DNA of 59,109 bases, taken from contig NZ_JAGIQL010000023.1 in assembly GCF_017813245.1 (NCBI RefSeq), positions 1 to 59,109 on the forward strand, in the 5' to 3' direction. The notes under the pieces were generated by a model, which worked only from the letters and a program-made list of their open reading frames with translations, ran no database searches and had not been told where the DNA came from. The position numbers and the translations under genes are program-made. Shown piece by piece: positions 25,682 through 34,490 of the stretch. The first letter of the stretch is position 1. Each line of letters starts with the position of its first letter. The DNA is from Streptomyces montanisoli (lineage in GTDB: Bacteria; Actinomycetota; Actinomycetes; Streptomycetales; Streptomycetaceae).

Positions 25682-26101
25682 TCAGAGGCGGCCGGTGGGC
25701 GCGTTCCTGTCCAGCCGGGTGCGGAGGGTCTCGGCGAAGTCCTCGGCGCGGGAGAGCTGGACGCGGAGCCTGTCCACCTGCTCGGCCGCCTCGCGCTCGT
25801 ACGCGCGCACCCGGTCGAGCAGGGCCTGGCGCTCCTCGCCGGAGGCGACGCCCTCGTCCAGGCGGTCGGTCGCCTGCAAAAGGTCCCGCATCTGCTCGAG
25901 CGTGAAGCCGAGCGGCTTCATCCGGCGTACCACCATCAGCCGCGCCACGTCGGCCTCCGTGTAGAGCCGGAAGCCGCCCCTGGAGCGGGCGGACGGGGTG
26001 ACGAGACCGGTCTCCTCGTAGTGGCGGATCGTGCGCAGGGACAGCTCGGTCCGCGCGGCGACCTCGCCGATCCGCATGTGCGTGTGCGCAGCGCCCGTCA
26101 T
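25682..26101 (-). CDS. MerR family transcriptional regulator
   Basis: 139 residues from ATG 26101, chosen because GGAG lies about 10 bases upstream; an ATG at 26119 would place that site inside the gene. HTH at about residues 9-35 (MRIGEVAARTELSLRTIRHYEETGLV) with the second wing RSRGGFRLYTEADVARL; a long dimerising coiled coil (~85-125) follows. The short C-terminal end has no Cys metal motif, so a small-molecule or oxidative effector is likelier than metal. Divergent from SulP, with a perfect 20-bp palindrome between; this is its likely operator. Confidence 0.9.
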   Translation of the reverse strand: MTGAAHTHMRIGEVAARTELSLRTIRHYEETGLVTPSARSRGGFRLYTEADVARLMVVRRMKPLGFTLEQMRDLLQATDRLDEGVASGEERQALLDRVRAYEREAAEQVDRLRVQLSRAEDFAETLRTRLDRNAPTGRL

Positions 26102-26164
26102 CGTGCTCGTTCTCCTCACCGCGGCGATGGTGACCAGGGCCCCGCGCCGGACCGTCCCGCGAAC

Positions 26165-26184
26165 CTACCCTAACGTTAGGGTAG
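26165..26184. promoter_or_regulatory. Perfect 20-bp palindrome between MerR and SulP genes
   Basis: CTACCCTAACGTTAGGGTAG is symmetric at every base. TAGAGT on the plus strand (26182-26187) and TAGGTT on the minus strand, placed symmetrically at the other edge, could be -10 elements. This would put the dyad in the spacer of both divergent promoters, the usual MerR layout. It lies 63 bp from the MerR start. Confidence 0.7.
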
Positions 26185-26440
26185 AGTTGATCCGGCCATG
26201 ACGCCGAGTCCCGCAGGAGAGAGTGTGCGCAGGTCCCCGCTGCCCGTCGCCGCCCCCTGCCCGCCGTGATCCTACGTCGCTGACGCGGCACGGCGGACCG
26301 TGCGCCCGCCTCCCCGCCCCACCGAAGACTTCCGGCCCGCGCCACGGGCCGACCGCGGCCGGCCGTCCGGCCCTCCGCGTCCTTTCCCGCCCGCCCCGGA
26401 TCGTCTCCGGGCGTGCCCGAGCACGACAGGTTCCGCTTCC

Positions 26441-27943
<1,503 letters not shown>

Positions 27944-27961
27944 CCCGGCCCTGGCCCTCGC

Positions 27962-28738
27962 CTACGACCTGCGGCGGGGCTTGCCGCGCCGGCCGCGCTC
28001 GGGGCGGCCGGAGGCGGTGCGGCGGTTCTTCCCGGCGGCCCCGCCCGCCGCCTTGCCCGCGCCGGAGCCGCGGCGCCCGGAGTCGCCGCGCCCCGAGCCG
28101 GCCGCGGGCTTGGCGGGCGGGTTGGCGGGGCGGCCCCGCGAGCTGTTGACGGTGCGGCCGCGGACGATCCCGATGAAGGTCTCCACGTGCTCCGTCGTCG
28201 CGTCCCGCGGCCAGGACAGCGCGATCCGCGACTCGGGGACGCCGAGCAGTGGCCGGTACGTGAGGTCCCTGCGGTGGTGGAGGCGCGCCAGGGACTGCGG
28301 CACCACGAGGAGCCCCACGCCCGCGGCCACGAGTTCCACGGCGTCGGCCGTGGTGGCCGCGCGCTGGAGCGCGGGCAGGCCGGGCGGCCGCTCCCAGCCG
28401 AGAGTGTCGTCCAGGGGGTGCAGTACGACCTCGTCGGCGAGGTCATCGGCGGACACCTCGTCGACCGCCGCCACGACGTGGTCCTTCGGGGCGACGACCA
28501 CCGTCGTCTCCGTGTAGAGGGGGATCGCGCTGAGGTCGTCCCCGTCCACCGGGAGCCTGACGAAGCCCGCGTCGGCGCCGCGCTCGCGCAGCACGCCGAG
28601 CGCCTGGGCGGCGGTCACCGGATGCAGGACGAGCGGCACGCCGGGCACGCGCTCCTGCCAGATCCGCACCCACTTCGAGGGGGTCACGCCCGGTACGTAC
28701 GCGAGCCGGAACGCGGTGGGTCCCTCCGTGCCTGTCAC
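27962..28738 (-). CDS. LysR-type substrate-binding domain protein without a DNA-binding domain
   Basis: 258 residues. It begins FRLAYVPGVTPSKWVRIWQE, which is where the effector-binding half of a LysR regulator starts (after the ~85-residue HTH and linker). The two-lobed periplasmic-binding fold runs to ~195 (ADAGFVRLP, TTVVVAPKDHVVA, VAAGVGLLVVPQS). The last ~60 residues are a Lys/Arg/Gly-rich tail (RRGSGAGKAAGG...GRRGKPRRRS) likely to bind nucleic acid non-specifically. The missing winged helix is normal for this actinobacterial group, which recurs next to DUF5997 as here. It may sense a ligand and act through a partner. Function unproven. Confidence 0.82.
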   Translation of the reverse strand: MTGTEGPTAFRLAYVPGVTPSKWVRIWQERVPGVPLVLHPVTAAQALGVLRERGADAGFVRLPVDGDDLSAIPLYTETTVVVAPKDHVVAAVDEVSADDLADEVVLHPLDDTLGWERPPGLPALQRAATTADAVELVAAGVGLLVVPQSLARLHHRRDLTYRPLLGVPESRIALSWPRDATTEHVETFIGIVRGRTVNSSRGRPANPPAKPAAGSGRGDSGRRGSGAGKAAGGAAGKNRRTASGRPERGRRGKPRRRS

Positions 28739-28797
28739 CCCGCAAGGTTAGCCGCTCGTGGTCGGGGCCCGCGCACGCGCTGGATACCCTGGTCGGC

Positions 28798-29211
28798 ATG
28801 ACGTCGCACCAGAACACCCAGACGATGAAGCCCGCGACCGCGGCGAAGAAGCTGGGTGTGTACCTCGAAGCCACCCCCGCCGAGTTCCGTGAGGGTGCCG
28901 TGTCGCGCGCCGAGCTGAACGCCCTCCAGGCCGACCCGCCCGTGTGGCTGCGGGAGCTGCGCCGCGACGGCCCGCACCCCAGGCCGGTCGTCGCGGCGAA
29001 GCTGGGCGTGTCCATCGCGGGGCTCGCGCGCGGCGGGGTGACCGAGGCGCTCACCACCGAGCAGATCGAGGCGCTGAAGACGGACGAGCCCGGGTGGCTG
29101 CGGCGGGAGCGCGCCACCCAGGCCGAGGTCAGGAAGGAAACGGCGCGCATCAAAGAACGTGACGCCCAGCGCGAGAAAGCAACAGATTCAGACAGCAACA
29201 AGAGGGCCTGA
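28798..29211 (+). CDS. DUF5997 family protein
   Basis: 137 residues from ATG 28798. Conserved family text: MKPATAAKKLGVYLEATP, DPPVWLRELRRDGPHPRPVVA, KLGVSIAGLARGG and EQIEALKTDEPGWL. Two helical repeats each containing a KLGV... motif suggest a small DNA- or protein-binding fold. Very charged C-terminus. TACCCT at 28785-28790 is placed as a -10, with the start codon about 7 bases on and no ribosome site, so the mRNA is probably leaderless. Divergent from the LysR-domain gene, its usual genomic partner. Role unknown. Confidence 0.82.
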   Translation: MTSHQNTQTMKPATAAKKLGVYLEATPAEFREGAVSRAELNALQADPPVWLRELRRDGPHPRPVVAAKLGVSIAGLARGGVTEALTTEQIEALKTDEPGWLRRERATQAEVRKETARIKERDAQREKATDSDSNKRA

Positions 29212-29230
29212 AAGAAAAAAGCAACAAATA

Positions 29231-29259
29231 TTGACGCAATCGACCAACGGGCGTACCTT
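29231..29259 (+). promoter_or_regulatory. Promoter of the GH54 gene
   Basis: TTGACG (29231-29236), a 17-bp spacer and TACCTT (29254-29259) fit the housekeeping sigma consensus. The flanking A-rich sequence is unusual for this genome. The leader would be about 75 bases and ends with an AGGAG site before ATG 29339. Confidence 0.6.
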
Positions 29260-29338
29260 CCGAGCCAGTCGCCGGACAGGGGTGAACTCTGCCGCTGCGC
29301 AGGCGAGTTCATGCTCCATCCCCCATCCAGGAGCGCTC

Positions 29339-31231
29339 ATGGTCGCAATGAGATCCAGCATCGCGAGACTCGTCCAGGCCGCCATCGCGGGACCCGCCCG
29401 CCGGTACGCGCGGGCCCTGCTGTCCGCCGTGGCGGCCGTCGGGCTCGTCGTCGGTGTCCTGATCACCCTTCCCGGTACGGCGCAGGCGGCGGGCTCCCTG
29501 CCGTGTGACATCTACGGTGCGGCGGGTACGCCGTGTGTGGCGGCGCACAGTACGACGCGTGCTCTGTTCTCGTCGTACGACGGGCCGTTGTACCAGGTGA
29601 AACGGGCGTCGGACGGTGCCACGTCCGACATCGGTGTGCTGTCGCCCGGCGGGTACGCCAACGCCGAGGCGCAGGACACGTTCTGCGGGAACACCACGTG
29701 CCGCATCAGCAAGGTGTACGACCAGACGTCGCGTCACAACGATCTGCTGCCGGGCCCCGCGGGGACGTCGGGCATGGGCGCGGACCGCGGTGCGGACGCC
29801 GGTGTGCTGTCGGTGACGGCGGGCGGGCACAAGGTGTACGGCCTGTGGGTGTCGCCCGGGGTCGGCTACCGCTCGCAGGGAGCCGCGTCGGGTACCGCCG
29901 TGAACGGCCAGGCCGAGGGCGCGTACATGGTCGCCAGCGGTACCCACGTGAATTCTGCCTGCTGCTTCGACTACGGCAACGCGGAGGCGACCCCGGCCGA
30001 CACCGGCAACGGCCACATGGACGCCGTGTCCATCGCGACGACCTGCTACTTCGCGCCGTGCACCGGCTCGGGACCGTGGGTCGAGGCCGACATGGAGAAC
30101 GGCATGTTCCAGGGGAACAACGGCTCCAACACCGCCAACAGGGGCAACGGCAGCACGTTCGTCACGGCGGTCCTGAAGAACAACGGGCAGACCAGGTACG
30201 CACTCAAGGGCGGCGACTCCCAGTCGGGCGGACTGTCGACGTGGTGGGACGGTTCACTGCCCACGCGCGGTGGCTACATGCCGATGCACCAGGAGGGCGG
30301 CATCATCCTGGGCACCGGTGGTGACAACAGCAACTGGAACAGGGGCACCTTCTTCGAAGGCGTGATGGTCTCCGGCTACCCGACGGACGCGGCGGAGAAC
30401 GCGGTGCAGGCCGACATCGTCTCCGTCGGGTACTCCGGGGAGACGAACGTGCCCAACGGGCCGCAGGGGACGATCACAGGACCTGGCGGCAAGTGCGTGG
30501 ACGTGGCCGCCGACGACACCGGCGTCAACGGGACCGGCGTTCAGCTGTGGGACTGCCAGTCGTACGCGGAGGACCAGCACTGGCGGCACAACACCAACGG
30601 TTCGCTGTCCACCATCGGGCGCTGCCTCGACATCGACGGCAACGGCACCGCCAACGGCACCGAGGTCGAACTGTGGGACTGCAACGGCGTGGGCGGCCAG
30701 AAGTGGGTGCAGCGCTCCGACGGTTCCCTGTTCAACCCGCAGTCGGGACGCTGCCTCGACTCGCCCAACGGCGCCACCGGCAACGGCACCAGGCTGCGCA
30801 TCTGGGACTGCAACGGCTCCGCCGCCCAGAAGTTCGCCGTGGGCGGCGGGAGCCCCATCACAGCACCTGGCGGCACCTGCGTCGACGTCGCGGCGGACGA
30901 CACCGGCTCCAACGGGTCCCCGGTGCAGCTGTGGGGCTGCCAGAGCTGGGCAGCCGACCAGCACTGGTTCCACGCCACCAACGGCACGCTGAGGACGCTC
31001 GGGCGCTGCCTCGACATCAACGGCAACGGCACCGCCAACGGCACGCAGGTGCAGTTGTGGGACTGTGACGGCGCGGGCGGGCAGGTGTGGCAGCAGCAGA
31101 GCGACGGCTCACTGCTGAACCCGCAGTCGGGACGCTGCCTCGACTCCCCGAGCGGCGCCACCGCCAACGGCACCAGGCTGCAGATCTGGGACTGCAACAA
31201 CTCCGGCGCCCAGAAGTTCACGCTGGGCTGA
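29339..31231 (+). CDS. Secreted GH54 alpha-L-arabinofuranosidase with two ricin-B (CBM13) modules
   Basis: 630 residues from ATG 29339, with AGGAG 6 bases upstream. Signal peptide to about residue 50 (RALLSAVAAVGLVVGVL...GTAQA). The GH54 catalytic domain (about 52-375) begins LPCDIYGAAGTPCVAAHSTT and contains SACCFDYGNAE, where E216 matches the nucleophile position of fungal AbfB, and GGIILGTGGDNSN. The usual C-terminal CBM42 is absent; instead two near-identical ricin-type trefoils (about 379-500 and 507-630) carry repeated QLWDC and QxW motifs. It releases L-arabinose from arabinoxylan or arabinan. The freed sugar would be imported and used by the genes at 38135-47417. Confidence 0.93.
   Translation: MVAMRSSIARLVQAAIAGPARRYARALLSAVAAVGLVVGVLITLPGTAQAAGSLPCDIYGAAGTPCVAAHSTTRALFSSYDGPLYQVKRASDGATSDIGVLSPGGYANAEAQDTFCGNTTCRISKVYDQTSRHNDLLPGPAGTSGMGADRGADAGVLSVTAGGHKVYGLWVSPGVGYRSQGAASGTAVNGQAEGAYMVASGTHVNSACCFDYGNAEATPADTGNGHMDAVSIATTCYFAPCTGSGPWVEADMENGMFQGNNGSNTANRGNGSTFVTAVLKNNGQTRYALKGGDSQSGGLSTWWDGSLPTRGGYMPMHQEGGIILGTGGDNSNWNRGTFFEGVMVSGYPTDAAENAVQADIVSVGYSGETNVPNGPQGTITGPGGKCVDVAADDTGVNGTGVQLWDCQSYAEDQHWRHNTNGSLSTIGRCLDIDGNGTANGTEVELWDCNGVGGQKWVQRSDGSLFNPQSGRCLDSPNGATGNGTRLRIWDCNGSAAQKFAVGGGSPITAPGGTCVDVAADDTGSNGSPVQLWGCQSWAADQHWFHATNGTLRTLGRCLDINGNGTANGTQVQLWDCDGAGGQVWQQQSDGSLLNPQSGRCLDSPSGATANGTRLQIWDCNNSGAQKFTLG
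30473..31224 (+). repeat. Tandem duplication of the ricin-B module, 384-bp period
   Basis: Unit 1 (30473-30856) and unit 2 (30857-31224) begin with matching ATCACAG-CACCTGGCGGC-type sequence. They share long exact blocks, for example AACCCGCAGTCGGGACGCTG at 30734 and at 31118, exactly 384 bases (128 codons) apart. High nucleotide identity points to a recent duplication. Confidence 0.85.
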
Positions 31232-31242
31232 GCGGGAGCGGC

Positions 31243-31284
31243 ACGGTGAGGGGGCGTGGCGGCTGTGCCACGCCCCCTCACCGT
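31243..31284. terminator. 18-bp perfect hairpin between convergent GH54 and GH4 genes
   Basis: ACGGTGAGGGGGCGTGGC pairs fully with GCCACGCCCCCTCACCGT around GGCTGT. It lies 12 bp after the GH54 stop and 10 bp past the GH4 stop on the other strand. Confidence 0.88.
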
Positions 31285-31293
31285 TGTGGCCGG

Positions 31294-32604
31294 TCAGTGC
31301 CCGAGCGTCGCGCGCAGCGAGGGCTGGAGCAGGTCGCCGTGGGCGCGCACCATGTCGTCGCACAGGTCCCAGATGGCCTCCACGGTCAGTGTGGCCGCGG
31401 TCGACGGGTCGGTCATGGCCGCGTGCCTGATGTGCCGGGGCTCGTCCTCGACGGCGGCCCGTACGACGAGGTCGTTCATGGACAGGTACGTGCGGTTGAG
31501 CGCCGCGCACTGCGGCGGGAGCGCCCCGACGCGGGTGGGCTGGACGCCCAGCGCGTCGACGAGGCAGGGCACTTCGACCGTGCCGTCGGACGGCAGGTTG
31601 TCGATGAGGCCGTGGTTCGGGACGTTGCCGTAGACCGTGCGCGGTGTGCCGGTGGTGATGGAGTGGATGATCTGCGGCGCGTACTCCATGGTGGACTCGA
31701 AGGCGAGCGGCTCGCCGGCGGCGAGCGCCCTGCGGGTCTCCTCGTAGGCGGCCACGTTCTCGTCGACGATGCCGAGGTACTCGCCGACGGACAGGCGCAG
31801 CCGGTCGATCTCGCTGTCGTGGTGCAGGTACCACGGCACGTACTCGCTGGAGTGCTCGCTGGTCTCGGTGGGGTAGTAGCCGAGGCGCCGGTACATGTCC
31901 ACGCGTACCCTGCGCCGCAGTTGGGCGTCGCCGGCGATGAGTTCGTCCAGGCGCGGGTAGAGGTCCTGGCCATTGTGCTCGAAGCGCAGCACCCACGCCT
32001 GGTGGTTGACGCCCGCCGCGTGGTACCTGACCTCCTCGAACGGCACACCGACGAGTTCCGCGAGGTCGTGCATCGTCCAGAACACCGAGTGGCACAGGCC
32101 GACCACGCGGGTCAGTCCCGTGGCACGCGCCAGGTACTGAACGTTCATCGCCATCGGGTTGGTGTAGTTGAGCAGCCAGGCGTCCGGGCAGACGGCGGCG
32201 ATGTCCTCGCCGAGCGCCTTGAGCAGCGGGAAGGTGCGCAGTGCGCGGAAGATGCCGCCGACGCCGAGGGTGTCCCCGATGGTCTGGCGCACGCCGTGGC
32301 GCGCGGGGACCTCGAAGTCGGTCCTGGTGGCCTCGCGCATGCCCACCTGGACGATGTTGATGACGAAGTCGGCGCCCTCCAGGGCCTCACGCCGGTCGGC
32401 GTGTGCGGTGATGCGGGGGGCCGCCCGGCGCTCGCCCGCGATGAAGCGTGCGGCTCCGTGCGCGGTGGCAAGCCGCTCCGCGTCGATGTCGTGCAGGGCG
32501 ATGTGCACGTCCTTCAACTCGGGGAAGGCGAAGATGTCCGCCAGCAGGCCCTGGGTGAAGACGACGCTGCCCGCGCCGATGAACACGATCTTCTTTGCGG
32601 TCAT
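31294..32604 (-). CDS. GH4 family NAD+/Mn2+-dependent alpha-galactosidase-like glycosidase
   Basis: 436 residues from ATG 32604, with GAAAGAG upstream. The Rossmann N-terminus IVFIGAGSVVFTQGLLADI binds NAD+. NYTNPMA, GLCHSVF (Mn2+-ligand Cys) and GVNHQAW (Mn2+-ligand His) are the family's metal and substrate motifs; the Cys-His pattern is that of the alpha-galactosidase/alpha-glucosidase branch. GH4 enzymes cleave by oxidation-elimination. It is the last gene of the binding protein-permease-permease operon, so it should hydrolyse the imported sugar in the cytoplasm. A 13-bp palindrome sits in the 31-bp gap before it. Confidence 0.9.
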   Translation of the reverse strand: MTAKKIVFIGAGSVVFTQGLLADIFAFPELKDVHIALHDIDAERLATAHGAARFIAGERRAAPRITAHADRREALEGADFVINIVQVGMREATRTDFEVPARHGVRQTIGDTLGVGGIFRALRTFPLLKALGEDIAAVCPDAWLLNYTNPMAMNVQYLARATGLTRVVGLCHSVFWTMHDLAELVGVPFEEVRYHAAGVNHQAWVLRFEHNGQDLYPRLDELIAGDAQLRRRVRVDMYRRLGYYPTETSEHSSEYVPWYLHHDSEIDRLRLSVGEYLGIVDENVAAYEETRRALAAGEPLAFESTMEYAPQIIHSITTGTPRTVYGNVPNHGLIDNLPSDGTVEVPCLVDALGVQPTRVGALPPQCAALNRTYLSMNDLVVRAAVEDEPRHIRHAAMTDPSTAATLTVEAIWDLCDDMVRAHGDLLQPSLRATLGH

Positions 32605-32618
32605 TGCTCTTTCTCGTT

Positions 32619-32631
32619 CTGTTGACAACAG
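32619..32631. promoter_or_regulatory. 13-bp palindrome CTGTTGACAACAG before the GH4 gene
   Basis: Perfect dyad in the gap between the MalG-type permease stop and the GH4 start, about 15 bases from the start codon. It could be an internal operator or an RNA hairpin limiting translation of the GH4 enzyme. Short enough to be chance. Confidence 0.3.
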
Positions 32632-32635
32632 CTTG

Positions 32636-33532
32636 TCAGCCCTTGAGGCCACTGGAGGTGATGGACTGGATGAACGACTTCTGGGCACCGAGGAAGGCCA
32701 GCAGGACGGGCAGTACGGTGATGACGTTGCCCGCCATGACGGCGGACCACTTGGTGTGGTGCTGGCCCTGGAACGTGGTCAGGCCGAGTTGCAGTGTGTA
32801 ATGCGTGTCGTGGTTGATGGCGATCAGCGGCCATGTCAGGTCGTTCCATGTGGACAGGAACGTGAGGACGGCGACGGTGGCGAGGGCGGGTCTCGACAGC
32901 GGCAGCACGATGCGGAAGAGCACGCGCAGCCGTGAGCACCCGTCGATCCAGGCGGCCTCCTCCAGTTCCCTGGGCAGGGAGAGGAAGAACTGCCGCAGCA
33001 GGAACACCGCGAACGGTGTCACGAGGGAGGGGACGATCAGCGCGCCGAGCGTGTCGATCAGCCCGAGCTTCTTCATGACCAGGAACGTGGGGATCATGGT
33101 CAGCTGGAAGGGGATCGCCATCGTCGCAAGCATCAGCACGAGCAGGACGCGGGAGCCGGCGAACCTCATGCGGGCGAACGCGTAGCCGCCCAGCGAGCCG
33201 AAGACGAGGTTGGAGAGGACCGCGACGGCCGAGACGATCAGCGAGTTGGCGAACCACCGCGGGAACATGGCGTTGCCGAGCACGTAGCGGTAGCCGTCGA
33301 GGTGGATCCCCGAGGGCCACAGCGCGGGCGGGAACTTGTTGATCTCCGCGTCGCTCATCACGGAGCTGAGGACGAGCCAGACCATGGGCAGCGCGAAAAT
33401 GATGCCCAGCGGCGCGAGCAGCAGGTGCCACTTGCTGAACGGCAGCAGCCGGCGGCGCGGGCGCGGCCCGGCCGCGGGCGCCGGGGTGTGCGGGCGGACG
33501 CCGTTCGCCGGGGTGGTGGTGGTCGCGGTCAT
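32636..33532 (-). CDS. Carbohydrate ABC transporter permease, MalG type
   Basis: 298 residues from ATG 33532, in an ATGA overlap with the preceding permease stop. About 40 hydrophilic N-terminal residues, then six helices. The EAA loop ELEEAAWIDGCSRLRVLFRIVLPL, which docks to the ATPase, is near residue 200. The ending VQ-type FIQSITSSGLKG is usual for the MalG group. No ATPase gene is in the operon; in Streptomyces such CUT1 importers share the multi-system ATPase MsiK. It forms the channel with the next upstream gene product. Confidence 0.92.
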   Translation of the reverse strand: MTATTTTPANGVRPHTPAPAAGPRPRRRLLPFSKWHLLLAPLGIIFALPMVWLVLSSVMSDAEINKFPPALWPSGIHLDGYRYVLGNAMFPRWFANSLIVSAVAVLSNLVFGSLGGYAFARMRFAGSRVLLVLMLATMAIPFQLTMIPTFLVMKKLGLIDTLGALIVPSLVTPFAVFLLRQFFLSLPRELEEAAWIDGCSRLRVLFRIVLPLSRPALATVAVLTFLSTWNDLTWPLIAINHDTHYTLQLGLTTFQGQHHTKWSAVMAGNVITVLPVLLAFLGAQKSFIQSITSSGLKG

Positions 33533-34479
33533 CGGGCTGCTCCCTCGGCGGTGGCTGACTTGCGGCGCCTGGCCAGCCGCATGGCTCCTCCGACCACCAG
33601 CAGGGCCAGTGCGAGGACGTAGGCCGCCGACGCCCCGTAGCCGGCGGTGAAGTTCTTGAACGCCTGCTCCCAAATGAAGTAGACGATGACGGTGGTCGAG
33701 CCGAGTGGCCCGCCCTTGGTGGTGACGTACACCAGGTCGAACACCTGGAGGGCCTGGAGTGTCTGCCACATCACCAGGAACACACTGACCGGGGTGAGCG
33801 TCGGCAGGACGACGTGGCGCAGCAGGTGCCAACGGCCGGCCCCGTCCAGCTTGGCCGCCTCGATGAGGTTCTGCGGCACGTCCTGAAGCGCGGCGAGGTA
33901 GATGACGACGCAGAATCCTGTGCCGCTCCACAGCGAGACGGCCACGAGGACGGGGAGCGCCTGGTTCGGGTCGGTGAGGAAGCCCTGGGACGGCAGGCCC
34001 AGCTTGTTCAGTACGGAGTTGGCGGCGCCGAACTGGGGGTCGAGGATGAAGGAGAACAGCACACCCTGCGCCGTCTCGGAGATGATGAACGGGATGAAGA
34101 TCAGCGTCCTGTACAGCCCGACGAGCCGGATGCGGCGGTTCAGCACCAGGGCGAGCAGCAGGCCGAGGACGATGCTCAGGGGCACGTAGAGCACGGTGTA
34201 CAGCAGTGTGTTGCCGACGGCCTGGCTGAAGTGCGGGTCCTCGGTGAGCGCGCGGTAGTTGTCGAAGCCGACCCAGTGGCTCGGTGTCACCAGGTCGTCG
34301 GCCTGGAAGGACAGGAGCAGCGACCAGATGACGGGCACCACGCTGAGGCCGATGATGACGAGCACGGCGGGGAGGACGAATCCCCAGGCGGTGGCGGACT
34401 CGCGCCGGCGGCCGCGGCGCTTGGCGCGCAGTTGCCTCTCGTGGTCGGGGAGCGTGAAAGGGGTGGGCAGTGCGGACAT
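33529..34479 (-). CDS. Carbohydrate ABC transporter permease, MalF type
   Basis: 316 residues from ATG 34479, with GAGGAGC 8 bases upstream; a longer frame to 34704 overlaps the binding-protein gene and is not needed. Six main helices (first at WGFVLPAVLVIIGLSVVPVIW). The EAA loop LIEAAKLDGAGRWHLLRHVVLP is near residue 205, and TKGGPLGSTTVIVYFIWEQAF is a typical MalF segment. Starts 11 bp after the binding-protein stop. Confidence 0.92.
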   Translation of the reverse strand: MSALPTPFTLPDHERQLRAKRRGRRRESATAWGFVLPAVLVIIGLSVVPVIWSLLLSFQADDLVTPSHWVGFDNYRALTEDPHFSQAVGNTLLYTVLYVPLSIVLGLLLALVLNRRIRLVGLYRTLIFIPFIISETAQGVLFSFILDPQFGAANSVLNKLGLPSQGFLTDPNQALPVLVAVSLWSGTGFCVVIYLAALQDVPQNLIEAAKLDGAGRWHLLRHVVLPTLTPVSVFLVMWQTLQALQVFDLVYVTTKGGPLGSTTVIVYFIWEQAFKNFTAGYGASAAYVLALALLVVGGAMRLARRRKSATAEGAAR

Positions 34480-34490
34480 GGAAACGCTCC

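Noticed and set aside
26300..26440. Extension of SulP to GTG 26300
   Set aside because: The added 47 residues are Pro/Arg-rich and unlike SulP N-termini; kept only as an alternative start.
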